A model generated the notes under the pieces. That model did no database searches. It saw only the letters and a program-made list of their open reading frames with translations, and had not been told where the DNA came from. A DNA stretch of 41,685 bases from a bacterium. Lineage in GTDB: Bacteria > Bacillota > Bacilli > Lactobacillales > Streptococcaceae. Position 1 is the stretch's first letter. Every line of letters starts with the position of its first letter. Position numbers and translations under genes: made by a program. Positions 8,696 to 16,749 of the stretch are shown here, piece by piece. The stretch spans positions 1-41,685 of the forward strand of contig CAJNBS010000016.1 of NCBI GenBank assembly GCA_905221065.1. Direction: 5' to 3'.

Positions 8696-9612
8696 TGAAT
8701 CAAGAAGAATTAGCTAAAAAATTACTTTCTCCCTCAAAGAACTCTCGTTTAGAGAAACTAGGAAAAGGCTTGACCTTTGCCTGTCTGTCTTTGATTGTCA
8801 TCATTGTGGCTATGATTTTAATCTTCGTAGCCCAAAAAGGTTTGTCGACCTTCTTTGTCAATGGAGTCAATATCTTTGATTTCCTCTTTGGACAAACTTG
8901 GAATCCTTCAGGTAAACAATTTGGTGCCCTTCCCATGATTTTGGGTTCCTTTATTGTCACAATCTTGTCAGCTCTTATCGCAACTCCTTTTGCCATTGGT
9001 GCGGCAGTCTTTATGACCGAAGTCTCACCAAAGGGTGCGAGAATCTTGCAACCAGCCATTGAATTGCTGGTCGGGATTCCTTCAGTCGTCTATGGATTTA
9101 TCGGTTTGCAGGTTGTGGTTCCCTTTGTCCGCAGTGTCTTTGGTGGAACTGGTTTTGGGATTTTGTCAGGGATTTTTGTTCTCTTTGTCATGATTTTACC
9201 GACAGTAACCTTTATGACAACTGATAGCTTACGTGCGGTGCCTCGTCACTACCGTGAAGCTAGTTTGGCCATGGGAGCCACTCGCTGGCAAACCATCTGG
9301 CGCGTGACCTTGAAGGCAGCGCGTTCAGGGATTTTCACAGCAGTGGTCTTTGGGATGGCGCGTGCCTTTGGTGAGGCCTTGGCCATTCAGATGGTGGTCG
9401 GAAACTCAGCCGTTGTCCCAACTTCATTAACAACACCTGCTGCGACCTTGACCTCTGTTTTGACTATGGGTATCGGAAATACCGTTATGGGAACAGTTGA
9501 CAATAACGTTCTCTGGTCACTGGCCTTAGTCTTGCTCTTGATGAGTTTGGCCTTCAACAGTGTGATTAAATTGATTACGAAAGAAAGAGGAAAGAAAAAC
9601 TATGCACGCTAA
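8695..9612 (+). CDS. pstC: PstC, phosphate ABC transporter permease
   Basis: A 305-aa membrane permease with about six transmembrane helices: one at residues 27-50, then helices around MILGSFIVTILSALIATPFAIGAA, SVVYGFIGLQVVVPF and GILSGIFVLFVMILP, and one near the C terminus. The cytoplasmic coupling loop REASLAMGATRWQTIWRVTLKAA (EAA-type motif) meets the PstB ATPase. PstC pairs with PstA to form the phosphate channel. It overlaps pstS by one base and pstA by 11 bases, consistent with coupled translation of subunits in fixed ratio. The N-terminal soluble extension before the first helix (about 26 residues) is usual for Gram-positive PstC. Confidence 0.94.
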   Translation: MNQEELAKKLLSPSKNSRLEKLGKGLTFACLSLIVIIVAMILIFVAQKGLSTFFVNGVNIFDFLFGQTWNPSGKQFGALPMILGSFIVTILSALIATPFAIGAAVFMTEVSPKGARILQPAIELLVGIPSVVYGFIGLQVVVPFVRSVFGGTGFGILSGIFVLFVMILPTVTFMTTDSLRAVPRHYREASLAMGATRWQTIWRVTLKAARSGIFTAVVFGMARAFGEALAIQMVVGNSAVVPTSLTTPAATLTSVLTMGIGNTVMGTVDNNVLWSLALVLLLMSLAFNSVIKLITKERGKKNYAR

Positions 9613-10486
9613 GAAATTAGATAAAATTGCAACAGCTGTCCTCTACTCGATTGCAGGAATTATCGTTGCCATCTTGGCATCCTTGATTCTTTATATCTTG
9701 GTTCGTGGTTTGCCCCACATCTCTTGGTCTTTCTTGACTGGCAAATCATCTTCTTACCAAGCAGGTGGAGGGATTGGAATTCAGCTCTATAATTCCTTCT
9801 TCCTTTTGGTCATTACCCTGATTATTTCTGTTCCCTTATCTATGGGAGCTGGGATTTTCCTAGCTGAATATGCCAAAAAAGGTCCTGTGACTAATTTTGT
9901 CAGAACCTGTATTGAAATCTTGTCTTCACTGCCATCAGTGGTTGTAGGTCTCTTTGGATACTTAATCTTTGTAGTTCAGTTTGAGTATGGATTTTCAATC
10001 ATTTCAGGTGCCTTGGCCTTGACGGTCTTTAACCTGCCTCAGATGACCCGAAATGTTGAGGACAGTTTGAAACATGTTCACCATACGCAGCGTGAGGCTG
10101 GTCTGGCCCTTGGGATTTCTCGTTGGGAGACTGTGGTCCATGTGGTCATTCCAGAAGCCCTTCCAGGTATTGTCACTGGGGTCGTCTTAGCTTCTGGTCG
10201 TATTTTTGGTGAGGCAGCAGCTCTTATCTATACAGCAGGACAATCCGCTCCAGCCCTAGATTGGTCTAACTGGAATATTCTCAGTGTGACTAGCCCAATC
10301 TCTATCTTCCGTCAAGCAGAAACCTTGGCTGTCCACATCTGGAAAGTCAATAGTGAAGGAACCATTCCAGATGGCACCATCGTATCAGCAGGTTCTGCCG
10401 CCGTGCTCCTCATCTTTATTCTCATCTTTAACTTTGGAGCCCGCAAACTCGGAAGCTACCTACATAAGAAATTAACCGCTGCCTAA
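9602..10486 (+). CDS. pstA: PstA, phosphate ABC transporter permease
   Basis: A 294-aa permease, the partner of PstC. It has an N-terminal helix (AGIIVAILASLILYILVRGL), a periplasm-facing region with the glycine-rich GGGIGIQLYNSF typical of PstA, and the coupling loop REAGLALGISRWETVVHVVIPEA for contact with the ATPase. The C-terminal helix is AAVLLIFILIFNFGARKLG. It begins inside the end of pstC (11-nt overlap) and is followed 10 nt later by the first pstB, with AAAGGAGAAG as ribosome site for that gene. Confidence 0.94.
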   Translation: MHAKKLDKIATAVLYSIAGIIVAILASLILYILVRGLPHISWSFLTGKSSSYQAGGGIGIQLYNSFFLLVITLIISVPLSMGAGIFLAEYAKKGPVTNFVRTCIEILSSLPSVVVGLFGYLIFVVQFEYGFSIISGALALTVFNLPQMTRNVEDSLKHVHHTQREAGLALGISRWETVVHVVIPEALPGIVTGVVLASGRIFGEAAALIYTAGQSAPALDWSNWNILSVTSPISIFRQAETLAVHIWKVNSEGTIPDGTIVSAGSAAVLLIFILIFNFGARKLGSYLHKKLTAA

Positions 10487-10496
10487 AGGAGAAGCC

Positions 10497-11300
10497 ATGT
10501 CAAAATATAATTGGGATGAAAAGCATATCATCACCTTTCCTGAAGAGAAAGTGGCCCTCTCTACTAAGGATTTACATGTTTACTACGGTAAAAAAGAATC
10601 TATCAAGGGCATCGATATGCAATTTGAAAAAAATAAAATCACAGCCTTAATTGGCCCATCTGGATCAGGAAAATCAACCTACCTTCGCAGTCTTAACCGG
10701 ATGAATGATACCATTGATATTGCCAAGGTAACAGGTCAAATCCTCTATCAAGGGATTGATGTTAACCGTCCAGAAATCAATGTTTATGAGATGCGTAAGC
10801 ACATCGGAATGGTCTTCCAACGCCCAAATCCCTTTGCCAAGTCTATATATCGCAATATCACTTTTGCCCATGAACGTGCAGGAGTTAAGGACAAGCAAGT
10901 CTTGGATGAAATTGTGGAAACTTCTCTTCGTCAGGCTGCCCTTTGGGATCAGGTCAAAGATGATTTGCACAAGTCGGCCTTGACCCTATCTGGTGGTCAG
11001 CAGCAACGTCTTTGTATCGCTCGTGCTATTTCGGTTAAACCTGACATTCTCTTGATGGATGAGCCAGCGTCAGCCTTGGATCCGATTGCGACAGCCCAGC
11101 TGGAAGAAACTATGCTGGAATTGAAGAAGGACTTTACCATCATCATCGTGACCCATAGTATGCAGCAGGCTGCGCGTGCGAGTGACTATACAGGATTTTT
11201 CTACTTGGGTGACTTGATCGAGTATGATAAGACGTCTAATATTTTCCAAAATGCGAAACTACAGTCAACCAATGACTACGTAACAGGACACTTTGGATAG
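10497..11300 (+). CDS. pstB1: PstB (first copy), phosphate ABC transporter ATPase
   Basis: A 267-aa ATPase with Walker [11 protein letters not shown]-loop VFQRPNPF, signature LSGGQQQR, Walker B ILLMDEP and H-loop IVTHSMQQAARASD. All catalytic elements, including the switch histidine, are intact. It powers phosphate import through PstCA. Relative to the second copy it has a 14-residue N-terminal extension (WDEKHIITFPEEKVAL). Two adjacent, unequal pstB genes are the usual arrangement in streptococci and lactobacilli, and suggest that a PstB1-PstB2 heterodimer drives the transporter; the heterodimer is inference. Confidence 0.95.
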   Translation: MSKYNWDEKHIITFPEEKVALSTKDLHVYYGKKESIKGIDMQFEKNKITALIGPSGSGKSTYLRSLNRMNDTIDIAKVTGQILYQGIDVNRPEINVYEMRKHIGMVFQRPNPFAKSIYRNITFAHERAGVKDKQVLDEIVETSLRQAALWDQVKDDLHKSALTLSGGQQQRLCIARAISVKPDILLMDEPASALDPIATAQLEETMLELKKDFTIIIVTHSMQQAARASDYTGFFYLGDLIEYDKTSNIFQNAKLQSTNDYVTGHFG

Positions 11301-11312
11301 AAAGGAAACAGT

Positions 11313-12071
11313 ATGACAGAAGCGATTTTACAGGTGTCAGACCTGTCCGTTTACTATAATCAAAAGAAGGCCTTGAATAGTGTTTCCCTATCTTTCCAAC
11401 CCAAGGAAATTACAGCCTTGATCGGTCCATCTGGATCAGGGAAGTCAACTCTTCTCAAGGCTATCAACCGCATGGGTGATCTCAATCCAGAGGTGACAAC
11501 AACGGGATCAGTAGTCTATAATGGTCACAATATCTACAGCCCCCGCACCGATACAGTTGAATTGCGTAAGGAAATCGGTATGGTTTTCCAACAGCCCAAC
11601 CCTTTCCCTATGTCCATCTACGAAAATGTTGTCTATGGGCTTCGTATCAATGGAGTGAAGGACAAGCAGGTTCTAGATGAAGCAGTGGAAAAAGCCTTGC
11701 AGCGTGCTTCCATCTGGGATGAGGTCAAGGACCGCCTGCATGATTCAGCTATCGGGCTTTCAGGTGGACAACAGCAACGTGTCTGTGTTGCCCGTGTCTT
11801 GGCAACCAGTCCTAAAATCATTCTCTTGGATGAACCGACTTCAGCCTTGGACCCTATCTCTGCTGGTAAGATTGAGGAGACCTTGTATGGGCTAAAAGAT
11901 AAATACACCATGCTCTTGGTTACACGCTCTATGCAACAAGCCTCTCGTATCTCTGACAAGACAGGATTTTTCCTAGATGGAGATTTAATTGAGTTTAACG
12001 ATACCAAGAAGATGTTCCTCAACCCACAACACAAGGAAACAGAAGATTATATTTCAGGAAAATTTGGATAA
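11313..12071 (+). CDS. pstB2: PstB (second copy), phosphate ABC ATPase with Arg in the H-loop
   Basis: A 252-aa ATPase with Walker [11 protein letters not shown]-loop VFQQPNPF, signature LSGGQQQR and Walker B IILLDEP. The H-loop reads [15 protein letters not shown]: the switch histidine expected after VT is Arg205 (codon CGC at 11925-11927). The histidine normally contacts the gamma-phosphate of ATP and is needed for efficient hydrolysis in many ABC ATPases. If PstB1 and PstB2 pair, one ATP site would be altered, as in other asymmetric ABC transporters. The reading frame is otherwise intact and the gene is tightly placed between pstB1 (12 nt) and phoU (11 nt), so it is a functional gene rather than a decaying copy. 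Confidence 0.94.
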   Translation: MTEAILQVSDLSVYYNQKKALNSVSLSFQPKEITALIGPSGSGKSTLLKAINRMGDLNPEVTTTGSVVYNGHNIYSPRTDTVELRKEIGMVFQQPNPFPMSIYENVVYGLRINGVKDKQVLDEAVEKALQRASIWDEVKDRLHDSAIGLSGGQQQRVCVARVLATSPKIILLDEPTSALDPISAGKIEETLYGLKDKYTMLLVTRSMQQASRISDKTGFFLDGDLIEFNDTKKMFLNPQHKETEDYISGKFG

Positions 12072-12082
12072 GGAGATAAATG

Positions 12083-12736
12083 ATGTTACGTTCTCAATTT
12101 GAAGAAGATCTAGAGAAATTGCACAACCAGTTCTATGCAATGGGACAGGAAGTGCTATCCCAAATCAATCGTACAGTGCGTGCCTTTGTTACACATGACC
12201 GTGATTTGGCCAAAGAAGTCATCGAAGACGATGCAGAAGTAAACGAATACGAAGTGAAATTGGAGAAGAAATCATTTGAAATGATTGCCCTTCAACAACC
12301 GGTTTCTCAAGACTTGCGTACAGTTCTAACCGTCTTGAAGGCTGTATCTGACTTGGAACGTATGGGTGACCATGCGGTGTCAATCGCAAAAGCAACTATT
12401 CGGATGAAGGGAGAACAACGCATCCCAGCTGTTGAAGAAGAAATCAAGAGAATGGGCCGCGATGTCAAGAACTTCGTTGAAGCAGCCCTTGACCTCTATC
12501 TCAATGCGTCAGTAGATCAGGCCTATGAAGTAGCAGCCATGGATGAAAAAATCAACCATTACTTTGATAGCATTCGTGATTTGGCTACAGAAGAAATTAA
12601 GAAAAATCCTGATGCCATCGTTACAGGTCGTGATTATTTCCAAGTGATTGCCTTCTTGGAACGGATTGGAGACTATGCCAAAAATATCTGTGAATGGGTT
12701 GTTTACTTTGAAACAGGTAAGATTGTTGAACTATAA
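12083..12736 (+). CDS. phoU: PhoU, phosphate uptake/signalling regulator
   Basis: A 217-aa all-helical protein with the two PhoU three-helix bundles. Each carries the metal-binding E/DxxxD pattern: LERMGDHA in the first half and LERIGDYAKNI near residue 195-205 in the second. PhoU damps phosphate uptake and links PstB to a PhoR-type histidine kinase. Two ATGs lie side by side at 12080 and 12083; the second is chosen because the AGGAG at 12071-12075 is then 7 nt away rather than 4. It ends the pst operon and is followed at once by a strong terminator. Confidence 0.94.
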   Translation: MLRSQFEEDLEKLHNQFYAMGQEVLSQINRTVRAFVTHDRDLAKEVIEDDAEVNEYEVKLEKKSFEMIALQQPVSQDLRTVLTVLKAVSDLERMGDHAVSIAKATIRMKGEQRIPAVEEEIKRMGRDVKNFVEAALDLYLNASVDQAYEVAAMDEKINHYFDSIRDLATEEIKKNPDAIVTGRDYFQVIAFLERIGDYAKNICEWVVYFETGKIVEL

Positions 12737-12754
12737 AATAGGTTCATTCTGTAT

Positions 12755-12790
12755 AAAAAGGAGCTTGAAATTAACTGATAGCTCCTTTTC
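12755..12790 (+). terminator. Terminator of the pst operon
   Basis: Stem AAAAGGAGCT (12756-12765) pairs with AGCTCCTTTT (12780-12789) around a 14-nt loop, with the T-run inside the 3' arm. Confidence 0.85.
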
Positions 12791-12833
12791 TTGAATGAAA
12801 AAAATATTTTTAAGATAAAAATTCAAAAAACAC

Positions 12834-12862
12834 TTGACAAGTCTCTTGGATAGCGTTATAAT
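12834..12862 (+). promoter_or_regulatory. Consensus SigA promoter of the amino-acid-binding lipoprotein gene
   Basis: A perfect TTGACA (12834-12839), a 17-bp spacer and a perfect TATAAT (12857-12862). Expected transcription start is about 12869, leaving a 25-nt leader with AGAGAGG as ribosome site. This is the strongest promoter by consensus in the window. Confidence 0.9.
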
Positions 12863-12893
12863 TATACAAAATTAACAGAGAGGTTGTTTATTT

Positions 12894-13709
12894 ATGAAAT
12901 CAAAAAAATGGATATTTGTTTTATGTAGTTTTCTTGCAAGTTTCTTCTTAGTAGCTTGCCAGTCAGGTTCGAATGGTTCTCAGTCAGCTGTTGAAGCCAT
13001 TAAGCAAAAAGGGAAATTGGTTGTGGCGACCAGTCCTGACTATGCACCTTTTGAATTTCAGTCTTTGGTTGACGGGAAAAATCAGGTAGTCGGTGCGGAC
13101 ATTGACATGGCCCAAGCTATCGCTGATGAACTTGGGGTTAAGTTGGAAATCTCAAGCATGAGTTTTGATAATGTTTTGACTAGTCTTCAGACTGGTAAGG
13201 CTGACCTAGCAGTTGCAGGAATTAGCGCTACTGATGAGAGAAAAGAAGTCTTTGACTTTTCAATCCCTTACTATGAAAACAAGATTAGTTTCTTAGTTCG
13301 TAAGGCTGATGTAGAAAAATACAAGGATTTAACTAGCCTGGAAAGTGCTAATATTGCAGCTCAAAAAGGGACTGTTCCAGAATCAATGGTCAAGGAACAA
13401 TTGCCAAAAGCTCAATTGACTTCCCTAACCAATATGGGTGAAGCTGTCAATGAATTGCAGGCTGGAAAAGTAGATGCTGTTCACATGGATGAGCCTGTTG
13501 CCCTTAGCTATGCTGCTAAAAATGCAGACCTAGCTGTCGCAACTGTCAGCTTGAAGATGAAGGACGGCGAAGCCAATGCAGTTGCCCTTAGAAAAAATAG
13601 TGCAGATTTGAAAGAAGTGGTGGACAAGGTCATCCAAAAACTCAAGGATGAAGGAACTTACCAAAGCTATCTTGAAAAAGCAGCAAGTCTAACAGAAGTT
13701 GAAGAATAA
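12894..13709 (+). CDS. Amino-acid ABC transporter substrate-binding lipoprotein (orphan)
   Basis: A 271-aa receptor of the SBP_bac_3 (PF00497) family. The signal peptide ends in lipobox LVAC with Cys22. The mature protein shows the family pattern: LVVATSPDYAPFEF near the start, GADIDMAQAIADELG, SLQTGKADLAVAGISATDERKEVFDFSIPYY, and a C-terminal helix with VDKVIQKLKDEGTYQSYLEKA. These proteins bind polar amino acids (Arg, Gln, Glu, Cys and others); the ligand cannot be read directly. No permease or ATPase gene lies nearby: upstream is the pst operon and downstream a convergent regulator, so it must share a transporter encoded elsewhere or act as a sensor. Confidence 0.9.
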   Translation: MKSKKWIFVLCSFLASFFLVACQSGSNGSQSAVEAIKQKGKLVVATSPDYAPFEFQSLVDGKNQVVGADIDMAQAIADELGVKLEISSMSFDNVLTSLQTGKADLAVAGISATDERKEVFDFSIPYYENKISFLVRKADVEKYKDLTSLESANIAAQKGTVPESMVKEQLPKAQLTSLTNMGEAVNELQAGKVDAVHMDEPVALSYAAKNADLAVATVSLKMKDGEANAVALRKNSADLKEVVDKVIQKLKDEGTYQSYLEKAASLTEVEE

Positions 13710-13710
13710 G

Positions 13711-13747
13711 AAAAAGCAGAGTTGGAAGTCATTCCAATTCTGCTTTT
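13711..13747. terminator. Bidirectional terminator between the lipoprotein gene and the convergent MocR gene
   Basis: A 16-bp stem (AAAAGCAGAGTTGGAA at 13712-13727 with TTCCAATTCTGCTTTT at 13732-13747, one G-T pair) around the loop GTCA. A-run and T-run on both sides make it work in both directions. Its right arm encodes the last five residues (KAELE) of the minus-strand gene. Confidence 0.88.
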
Positions 13748-15000
13748 AAATAGTTTAAAACATTTTCTAAATCGTCTAGGGACACCTTGGCAAATTGATA
13801 AGGGCAGGCGCTCAAATAGGCCTTTTCAAAGAAGTCCAAGCCCAGTTGACTATGTTTGAGGCTGGCAATTTTAGGGTATCGTCGTAGGTCTAGCAATACA
13901 CCATCGTGAAGAGGAAAGTGAGGAAGGGGGCAAGTCAATTTAGCTAACCTTTCCTCGATTTGCTTCTGGTAAGCTTCCTGATTGGCCAAGCGAGCTAAAC
14001 GGTTTTTCTCAAACAGTTGACTGTCGATATAGAGTGACAGGGCCTTCTGCATGATGAGATTGCTGTCGTAGTCTAGGATATTTTTGTAGGCCACAAAGGC
14101 TTCTTTGATAGCATTTGGCAGAATGAGTGCCGTAATCCGCAGAGCTGGAAAGAGGCTGGTTGAGAAGGACTTGATGTAAATGACCCGCTCCTCTGTATCC
14201 AGATAGTGGAAGGTCTGGCCCTTCTTGGAGTCTAAATCCCCCAGATAATCGTCCTCTACGATATAGACACCATACTTGGTAGCTAAGTCAAGAATTGTCC
14301 GTTTGTCCTGCTCTGAATAGGAATGCCCCAGAGGATAGTGAAAACGAGGAATAGTATAGAAAAACTTAATCTTTCCTGTCTTGAAATGGCGCTCCAGCTC
14401 CTCCAAGTCAATCCCATCAATGCCTCGTTCAATCGTTTGATAGTCCAGCCCCTGAGCAATCAAGAGGCGATTCATGCGATGGTAGGTCGGTTGTTCTACC
14501 AAGATTTCCTTGGCTTGGCTAGGAAAGGAAATTTGAGAGAGGATAAAAAGGGCTTGTTGGGTTCCAGAAGTCAGTACAAGTTGATCAGCCTTGCAGTAGA
14601 GGGCTTGGTCAAAGAGCAGTTTGTGAATGGACTGTCTTAGGTCTTCTAAACCTTCTTGGTTGTCATAGTAGTTGAAGAGGTAGTTTTCCCGTCCAATCAA
14701 GGTTTCATTGACACAGAGTCGGAAATCGTCATAGGCGCTGGCATGTTCGTCCGTAACCTCAATTTCTAGATCTTGGTGTTGCCCTTGTTCTAGGACATAG
14801 TAGCCACTCTGGGGCTTGGCATAGAGGTATTGCTCGTGCCGTAATTCCAGCAGGGCTCTTTGAACGGTGTCCTTGCTACAGTGAAAGTCAAGGCTCAGTT
14901 GGCGAATAGAAGGCAGGCGGCTCCCCGTCGAAAATCGTCCAGACTCGATACCACTTTTCAGATAGGAAACGACCTCTTGGTATTTGCTTTGTTTCTTCAT
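13729..15000 (-). CDS. MocR/GntR-type regulator with aminotransferase-like domain lacking the PLP lysine
   Basis: A 423-aa fusion of an N-terminal GntR winged helix (residues 1-70, with SGRFSTGSRLPSIRQLSLDF and CSKDTVQRALLELR) and a fold-type I aminotransferase-like domain. Aminotransferase landmarks are kept: LTSGTQQALFILSQ, VEQPTYHRMNRLL, IPRFHYPLGHSYS and YIVEDDYLGDLD. In MocR proteins the PLP-binding lysine lies in a GTFSKTLFP-like motif; here the segment is IKSFSTSLFPALRI, with Thr281 (codon read from 14158-14160) at the lysine position. It therefore probably does not form the usual Schiff base. It is transcribed divergently from acetolactate decarboxylase, 141 bp away, which is a plausible target. 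PdxR and GabR are the best-known relatives; neither function is claimed here. Confidence 0.86.
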   Translation of the reverse strand: MKKQSKYQEVVSYLKSGIESGRFSTGSRLPSIRQLSLDFHCSKDTVQRALLELRHEQYLYAKPQSGYYVLEQGQHQDLEIEVTDEHASAYDDFRLCVNETLIGRENYLFNYYDNQEGLEDLRQSIHKLLFDQALYCKADQLVLTSGTQQALFILSQISFPSQAKEILVEQPTYHRMNRLLIAQGLDYQTIERGIDGIDLEELERHFKTGKIKFFYTIPRFHYPLGHSYSEQDKRTILDLATKYGVYIVEDDYLGDLDSKKGQTFHYLDTEERVIYIKSFSTSLFPALRITALILPNAIKEAFVAYKNILDYDSNLIMQKALSLYIDSQLFEKNRLARLANQEAYQKQIEERLAKLTCPLPHFPLHDGVLLDLRRYPKIASLKHSQLGLDFFEKAYLSACPYQFAKVSLDDLENVLNYLKAELE

Positions 15001-15025
15001 TCCAGACCTCCCTTGATTTTGTTAC

Positions 15026-15054
15026 ATTGTACCCTTTTTTTTCCTTCTTGGCAA
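15026..15054 (-). promoter_or_regulatory. Promoter of the MocR regulator gene
   Basis: Read on the minus strand: TTGCCA (15049-15054), a 17-bp spacer and TACAAT (15026-15031). A GGGAGGT ribosome site (15006-15012) precedes the ATG by 5 nt. Confidence 0.72.
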
Positions 15055-15094
15055 TGTCTAGAGTGTCTCTCTCGTTCACATCTAGGGGTAAATG

Positions 15095-15103
15095 TGGTAT
15101 ACT
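15095..15103 (+). promoter_or_regulatory. Extended -10 promoter of acetolactate decarboxylase
   Basis: TGGTATACT with hexamer TATACT at 15098-15103. It lies about 64 bp from the divergent MocR -10 box, so a regulator bound in 15032-15094 could control both genes. Confidence 0.6.
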
Positions 15104-15141
15104 TAGGAGTAACATTTATAGAATAACAGACAAGAAAGTGA

Positions 15142-15873
15142 ATGGATAAGAACGTGCAGGAACCAGTGAAATTATTTCAATACAATACCCTTGGAGCCTT
15201 GATGGCTGGCCTTTATGGTGGGACCATGACAGTAGGAGAATTGCTAGAGCATGGTGACCTTGGTTTGGGAACCTTGGATTCTATTGATGGGGAATTGATT
15301 GTCTTGGATGGCAAGGCTTATCAGGCTAAAGGATCAGGAGAGCAGCCAGAAATTGTGGAAGTGTCACCCGATGCCCTTATTCCTTACGCAGCAGTGGTAC
15401 CACATCAGGCAGAGGTCATTTTCCGCCAGCGCTTTGAGATGACAGACAAGGAATTGGAAGAACGAATCGAGTCATATTATGACGGGGAAAATCTTTTCCG
15501 CTCGATCAAGATTCGTGGGGAATTTTCGCATATGCATGTGCGTATGATTCCCAAGTCGACACCAGATACTAAGTTTGCTGAGGTCGCAACCCATCAGCCT
15601 GAGTATAGTCGAGACAATGTGGCAGGAACCATCGTTGGTTTCTGGACACCAGAGATTTTCCATGGAGTCAGTGTGGCAGGCTACCATCTGCACTTCATCT
15701 CAGATGATTTGACCTTCGGTGGGCATGTCATGGACTTTGTCATCAAGGAAGGGATTATCGAGGTGGGAGCGGTTGACCAGTTGGACCAACGTTTTCCAGT
15801 GCAAGACCGTCAATACTTGTTTGCTAAGTTCAATGTTGACGAGATGAAAAAAGATATTGAAAAGGCAGAATAG
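15142..15873 (+). CDS. budA: Alpha-acetolactate decarboxylase
   Basis: A 243-aa enzyme that converts 2-acetolactate to acetoin and CO2, drawing pyruvate-derived acetolactate away from branched-chain amino acid synthesis and reducing acid stress. The zinc ligands of the family are visible: GEFSHMHVRM, then the GYHLHFISDDLTFGGHVMDF block with HLH and a further His. Length and the N-terminal FQYNTLGALMAGLYGGTMTVGELLEHGDLGLGT region match AlsD/BudA closely. No acetolactate synthase is in the window, so the substrate comes from a distant locus. The divergent MocR regulator is a candidate controller. A membrane protein gene follows after 9 nt. Confidence 0.93.
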   Translation: MDKNVQEPVKLFQYNTLGALMAGLYGGTMTVGELLEHGDLGLGTLDSIDGELIVLDGKAYQAKGSGEQPEIVEVSPDALIPYAAVVPHQAEVIFRQRFEMTDKELEERIESYYDGENLFRSIKIRGEFSHMHVRMIPKSTPDTKFAEVATHQPEYSRDNVAGTIVGFWTPEIFHGVSVAGYHLHFISDDLTFGGHVMDFVIKEGIIEVGAVDQLDQRFPVQDRQYLFAKFNVDEMKKDIEKAE

Positions 15874-15882
15874 GAGAAGAAA

Positions 15883-16635
15883 ATGACCATTCATATTATC
15901 ATTACCACGGTGCTTTTGCTAGCTTTCTTGCTAGGAAGCATTTGGTATGCCAAAAAGAAATACCAGATCAATCTAGCTGTCTTGGGCTTGGGGGCTGTTG
16001 CCTTCTTTGTCTCTTCACAGATTTTAGAAAAACTGGTGCATATCTTGGTTTTGCACCCTCAAAAAGACGGCAGTATTGCCCTCTTGCAAGATCATCCGCT
16101 TGTCTATATCATCTATGGCCTAGCCATGGCAGCATTTTTTGAGGAAACTGCTCGTCTTATTTTCTTCAAATGGTTGGAGAAAAAGAGAAGTTTGGAAAAG
16201 GCAGATGCCTTGGCCTATGGGTTAGGTCATGGTGGTTTGGAATTGATTTTCCTGGGCCTTACTAGTTTGATTAATCTCTACATTGTTCTCTCAGCAGTTC
16301 AAACTCAGGATCCACAGGTTATGAAATTGCTGTCTGAAAATATGTTGAAAACCATCCAGTCGCTGTCTGTCTGGCAGATTTATTTGCTTGGTTTTGAACG
16401 GATTTTGGCTCTAGGATTCCAATTGTTGTTGACAGTTTGGGTTTACCAAGCTGTTCGCCAGAAGAAATGGACTTATCTCCTAGCAGCTTATGGGCTACAT
16501 GCCTTCTTTGACCTGGCACCATCTCTAGTTCAAGTAGGTTGGTTGACAAGTCCAGTCTTGGTTGAAGTTATTCTACTAGTTGAACTGATCCTAGTTGCCT
16601 ATGGAACCAAGGCAATCTTTTGCAAAAAATCATAA
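15883..16635 (+). CDS. YhfC-family membrane protein (possible intramembrane metalloprotease)
   Basis: A 250-aa protein with about seven transmembrane helices. It carries EETARLIFFKWLEKK (about residues 87-101) and, in the next helix, AYGLGHGGLELIFLG, with a further conserved His in AAYGLHAFFDLAPSLV near residue 205. This EExxR plus His arrangement resembles the YhfC (PF10086) and PrsW/CPBP-type intramembrane metalloproteases, where Glu and His bind a metal. The protease activity is inference. The AGGAGAAG site precedes the ATG and the gene lies 9 nt after budA, so the two are probably cotranscribed. Confidence 0.8.
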   Translation: MTIHIIITTVLLLAFLLGSIWYAKKKYQINLAVLGLGAVAFFVSSQILEKLVHILVLHPQKDGSIALLQDHPLVYIIYGLAMAAFFEETARLIFFKWLEKKRSLEKADALAYGLGHGGLELIFLGLTSLINLYIVLSAVQTQDPQVMKLLSENMLKTIQSLSVWQIYLLGFERILALGFQLLLTVWVYQAVRQKKWTYLLAAYGLHAFFDLAPSLVQVGWLTSPVLVEVILLVELILVAYGTKAIFCKKS

Positions 16636-16664
16636 GAAAAAGGGGGAAACCTCTTTTTCTTATG
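16631..16664 (+). terminator. Terminator after the YhfC-family gene
   Basis: Stem CATAAGAAAAAG (16631-16642) pairs exactly with CTTTTTCTTATG (16653-16664) around a 10-nt loop. It overlaps the last codons of the membrane protein gene. The A- and T-runs inside the stem also suit termination on the other strand. Confidence 0.8.
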
Positions 16665-16711
16665 CAAAATCCAAACAAGGTCTTTTTATGGTCGTCAAAT
16701 GTCTCTAAAAA

Positions 16712-16720
16712 TGGTATAAT
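16712..16720 (+). promoter_or_regulatory. Extended -10 promoter of murB
   Basis: TGGTATAAT with hexamer at 16715-16720. It gives a leader of about 23 nt containing AAAAGGAAGAG as ribosome site before the ATG at 16750. No convincing -35 is seen. Confidence 0.65.
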
Positions 16721-16749
16721 GGGATGAATTTTGTAAAAGGAAGAGTGAC

